From positions 953,501 through 1,017,500 of the forward strand of contig NZ_CP020100.1 in NCBI RefSeq assembly GCF_002056295.1: a stretch of DNA of 64,000 bases, written 5' to 3'. Under the pieces are notes generated by a model that saw only the letters and a program-made list of their open reading frames with translations, did no database searches and was not told the DNA's origin. Shown piece by piece: positions 62,674-64,000 of this stretch; position 1 is the stretch's first letter; the number at the start of each line of letters is the position of its first letter. Origin of the DNA: Halopseudomonas phragmitis (GTDB taxonomy: Bacteria > Pseudomonadota > Gammaproteobacteria > Pseudomonadales > Pseudomonadaceae). The position numbers were made by a program, and so were the translations under genes.

Positions 62674-64000
62674 ATGAGCCGTTACCATGCCGATACCATT
62701 GCCGCCATCGCCACCCCGCCGGGGCAGGGTGGCGTCGGCATCATCCGCCTGTCCGGCCCGGCGGCACTTACGGTCGCCCGGCAACTCAGCCGGATCGAGC
62801 CCAAACCCCGCTATGCCCACTACGGCCCGTTCTGGCATCAGGATCTGGTGCTCGATCAGGGGCTGACCCTGTTCTTTCCCGGGCCACACTCATTTACCGG
62901 CGAAGATGTGCTGGAGCTGCATGGCCACGGTGGCCCGGTGGTCATGGATATGCTGCTCAAGGCCTGCCTGGATTGTGGCGCGCGGCTGGCCCGCCCGGGC
63001 GAGTTCAGTGAACGGGCCTTTCTCAACGACAAGCTTGACCTGGCCCAGGCCGAAGCCATCGCCGATCTGATCGAAGCCAGCTCCGAGCAAGCCGCGCGCA
63101 ATGCCGTGCAATCGCTGCAGGGGGCCTTCTCCCGGCGGGTAGATGAGCTGACCGAAGCACTGATCCAGTTGCGCATCTATGTCGAGGCGGCGATCGACTT
63201 TCCCGAAGAGGAAATCGATTTTCTCGCCGATGGTCACGTACTCGGCCAGCTACACGCGATCCAGAACCAACTGACCCAGGTCCAGCGCGAAGCCGGGCAG
63301 GGAGCCTTGCTGCGCGATGGCATGACCGTAGTGATCGCCGGTCGGCCCAATGCCGGCAAGTCCAGCTTGCTCAATGCCCTGGCCGGCAAGGACAGCGCGA
63401 TTGTCACCGACATAGCCGGCACCACCCGCGACATCCTGCGTGAACATATCCACATTGACGGCATGCCGCTACATATCATTGATACTGCCGGCCTGCGCGC
63501 CACTGATGATGTTGTCGAGCGGATCGGGGTGGAACGGGCGATGAACGCGATTGCCGAAGCCGACCGCATTCTGCTGGTGGTCGATGCCAGTCAGCCGGAA
63601 GCCGGCAACCCGGACAGTCTGTGGCCGGAGTTTCTTGACCAGCACCCGGACCCGGCGAAAATCACCCTGATCTACAACAAGGTGGATATCAGCGGTGAAC
63701 CGGTTGGCCTGCAGAGCGCCGATGACGGTAGCGTAAGCCTGTGTCTGAGCGCCCGCAACGGCGAAGGGATCGAGTTGCTGCGCGAGCACCTGAAAAGCTG
63801 CATGGGCTTTGAGCAGACCGCCGAAAGCTTGTTCAGCGCCCGCCGCCGACACCTGCAGGCACTGGAACAGGCGGCCGAATTCCTCAGCCATGGCCACCAG
63901 CAACTGACCGTCCTGGGCGCCGGCGAACTGCTGGCTGAAGACCTGCGCATGGCGCAACAGGCACTGGGCGAGATCACCGGCCAGTTCAGTGCCGATGATC
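62674..64000 (+). CDS. mnmE: tRNA modification GTPase MnmE (3' end beyond window)
   Basis: 442 codons are visible from [28 protein letters not shown], and the frame is open at the window end; the C-terminal FCIGK motif would lie just beyond. The N-terminal formyl-THF domain, helical domain and G domain (G1 [10 protein letters not shown]2/G3 TDIAGTTRD and DTAG, G4 NKVD) are in order. It works with MnmG on wobble uridine of tRNAs. Confidence 0.96.
   Translation, partial: MSRYHADTIAAIATPPGQGGVGIIRLSGPAALTVARQLSRIEPKPRYAHYGPFWHQDLVLDQGLTLFFPGPHSFTGEDVLELHGHGGPVVMDMLLKACLDCGARLARPGEFSERAFLNDKLDLAQAEAIADLIEASSEQAARNAVQSLQGAFSRRVDELTEALIQLRIYVEAAIDFPEEEIDFLADGHVLGQLHAIQNQLTQVQREAGQGALLRDGMTVVIAGRPNAGKSSLLNALAGKDSAIVTDIAGTTRDILREHIHIDGMPLHIIDTAGLRATDDVVERIGVERAMNAIAEADRILLVVDASQPEAGNPDSLWPEFLDQHPDPAKITLIYNKVDISGEPVGLQSADDGSVSLCLSARNGEGIELLREHLKSCMGFEQTAESLFSARRRHLQALEQAAEFLSHGHQQLTVLGAGELLAEDLRMAQQALGEITGQFSADD

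Overview
The window is a 64 kb stretch of a GC-rich gammaproteobacterial chromosome, almost certainly Pseudomonas in the broad sense (Pseudomonadaceae). Evidence for this is the replication-origin order gyrB-recF-dnaN-dnaA / oriC / rpmH-rnpA-yidD-yidC-mnmE, divergent trpI/trpBA, SutA, the long beta-ketoacyl synthase FabY, class I CyaA, the lptM-lysA-dapF-DUF484-xerC cluster, and ParB-type parS palindromes inside recF. The oriC lies at about 59.5-60.1 kb, so this is the dnaA-side flank of the origin plus the first genes on the other side. I saw no rRNA, tRNA, CRISPR array, prophage or transposase gene.

Layout. 1-3.2 kb: tail of an operon with a metallo-beta-lactamase-fold hydrolase, an unrecognised 252-aa protein and the permease and ATPase of a TauBC/SsuBC-type importer. 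3.3-12.8 kb: sutA, HAD phosphatase, xerC, DUF484, dapF, lysA, lptM, cyaY, a DUF1289 protein, cyaA, a TIGR02647 protein and a glutathione transferase. 12.8-20.1 kb: fabY, then a beta-alanine/malonate-semialdehyde catabolic module (cupin, mmsA, omega-aminotransferase) divergent from a KauB/PuuC-type aminoaldehyde dehydrogenase. 20.1-26.9 kb: a transporter-rich accessory stretch (MFS, nitronate monooxygenase, two LysE/RhtB exporters, AraC regulator, EamA exporter behind a leader/attenuator, alcohol dehydrogenase-family protein). 27-30 kb: a CHASE-PAS-PAS-GGDEF-EAL protein. 30-38.7 kb: zinc peptidase lipoprotein, trpI, trpBA, aroE, hemF, tsaC, dprA, LysM protein. 38.9-52.8 kb: def, fmt, rsmB, trkA, trkH, PilZ, lauroyl acyltransferase, tag, YfaZ-like porin, glyQS, gmhB, plsC, PilU-like ATPase. 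53-64 kb: lipoprotein, gyrB, recF, dnaN, dnaA, oriC, rpmH, rnpA, yidD, yidC and the 5' part of mnmE.

Most of the window is housekeeping. The unusual signals are non-coding. (i) An intergenic leader upstream of the EamA exporter holds a 51-codon reading frame overlapping two mutually exclusive hairpins, the outer one terminator-like: a candidate attenuator. (ii) Two nested palindromes, at 16932-17038 and 52841-52929, share the same architecture and a similar core and look like one repeat family. (iii) The second of these sits inside a 172-bp MITE-like element with GGAAG-ended inverted repeats and a TTAA duplication supplying the stop codon of the PilU-like gene. (iv) A 46-bp mini-element flanked by CTAG separates trpA and aroE and carries both their stop codons in its flanks. 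(v) Two perfect parS sites are written into recF and force the peptide FHVEH twice.
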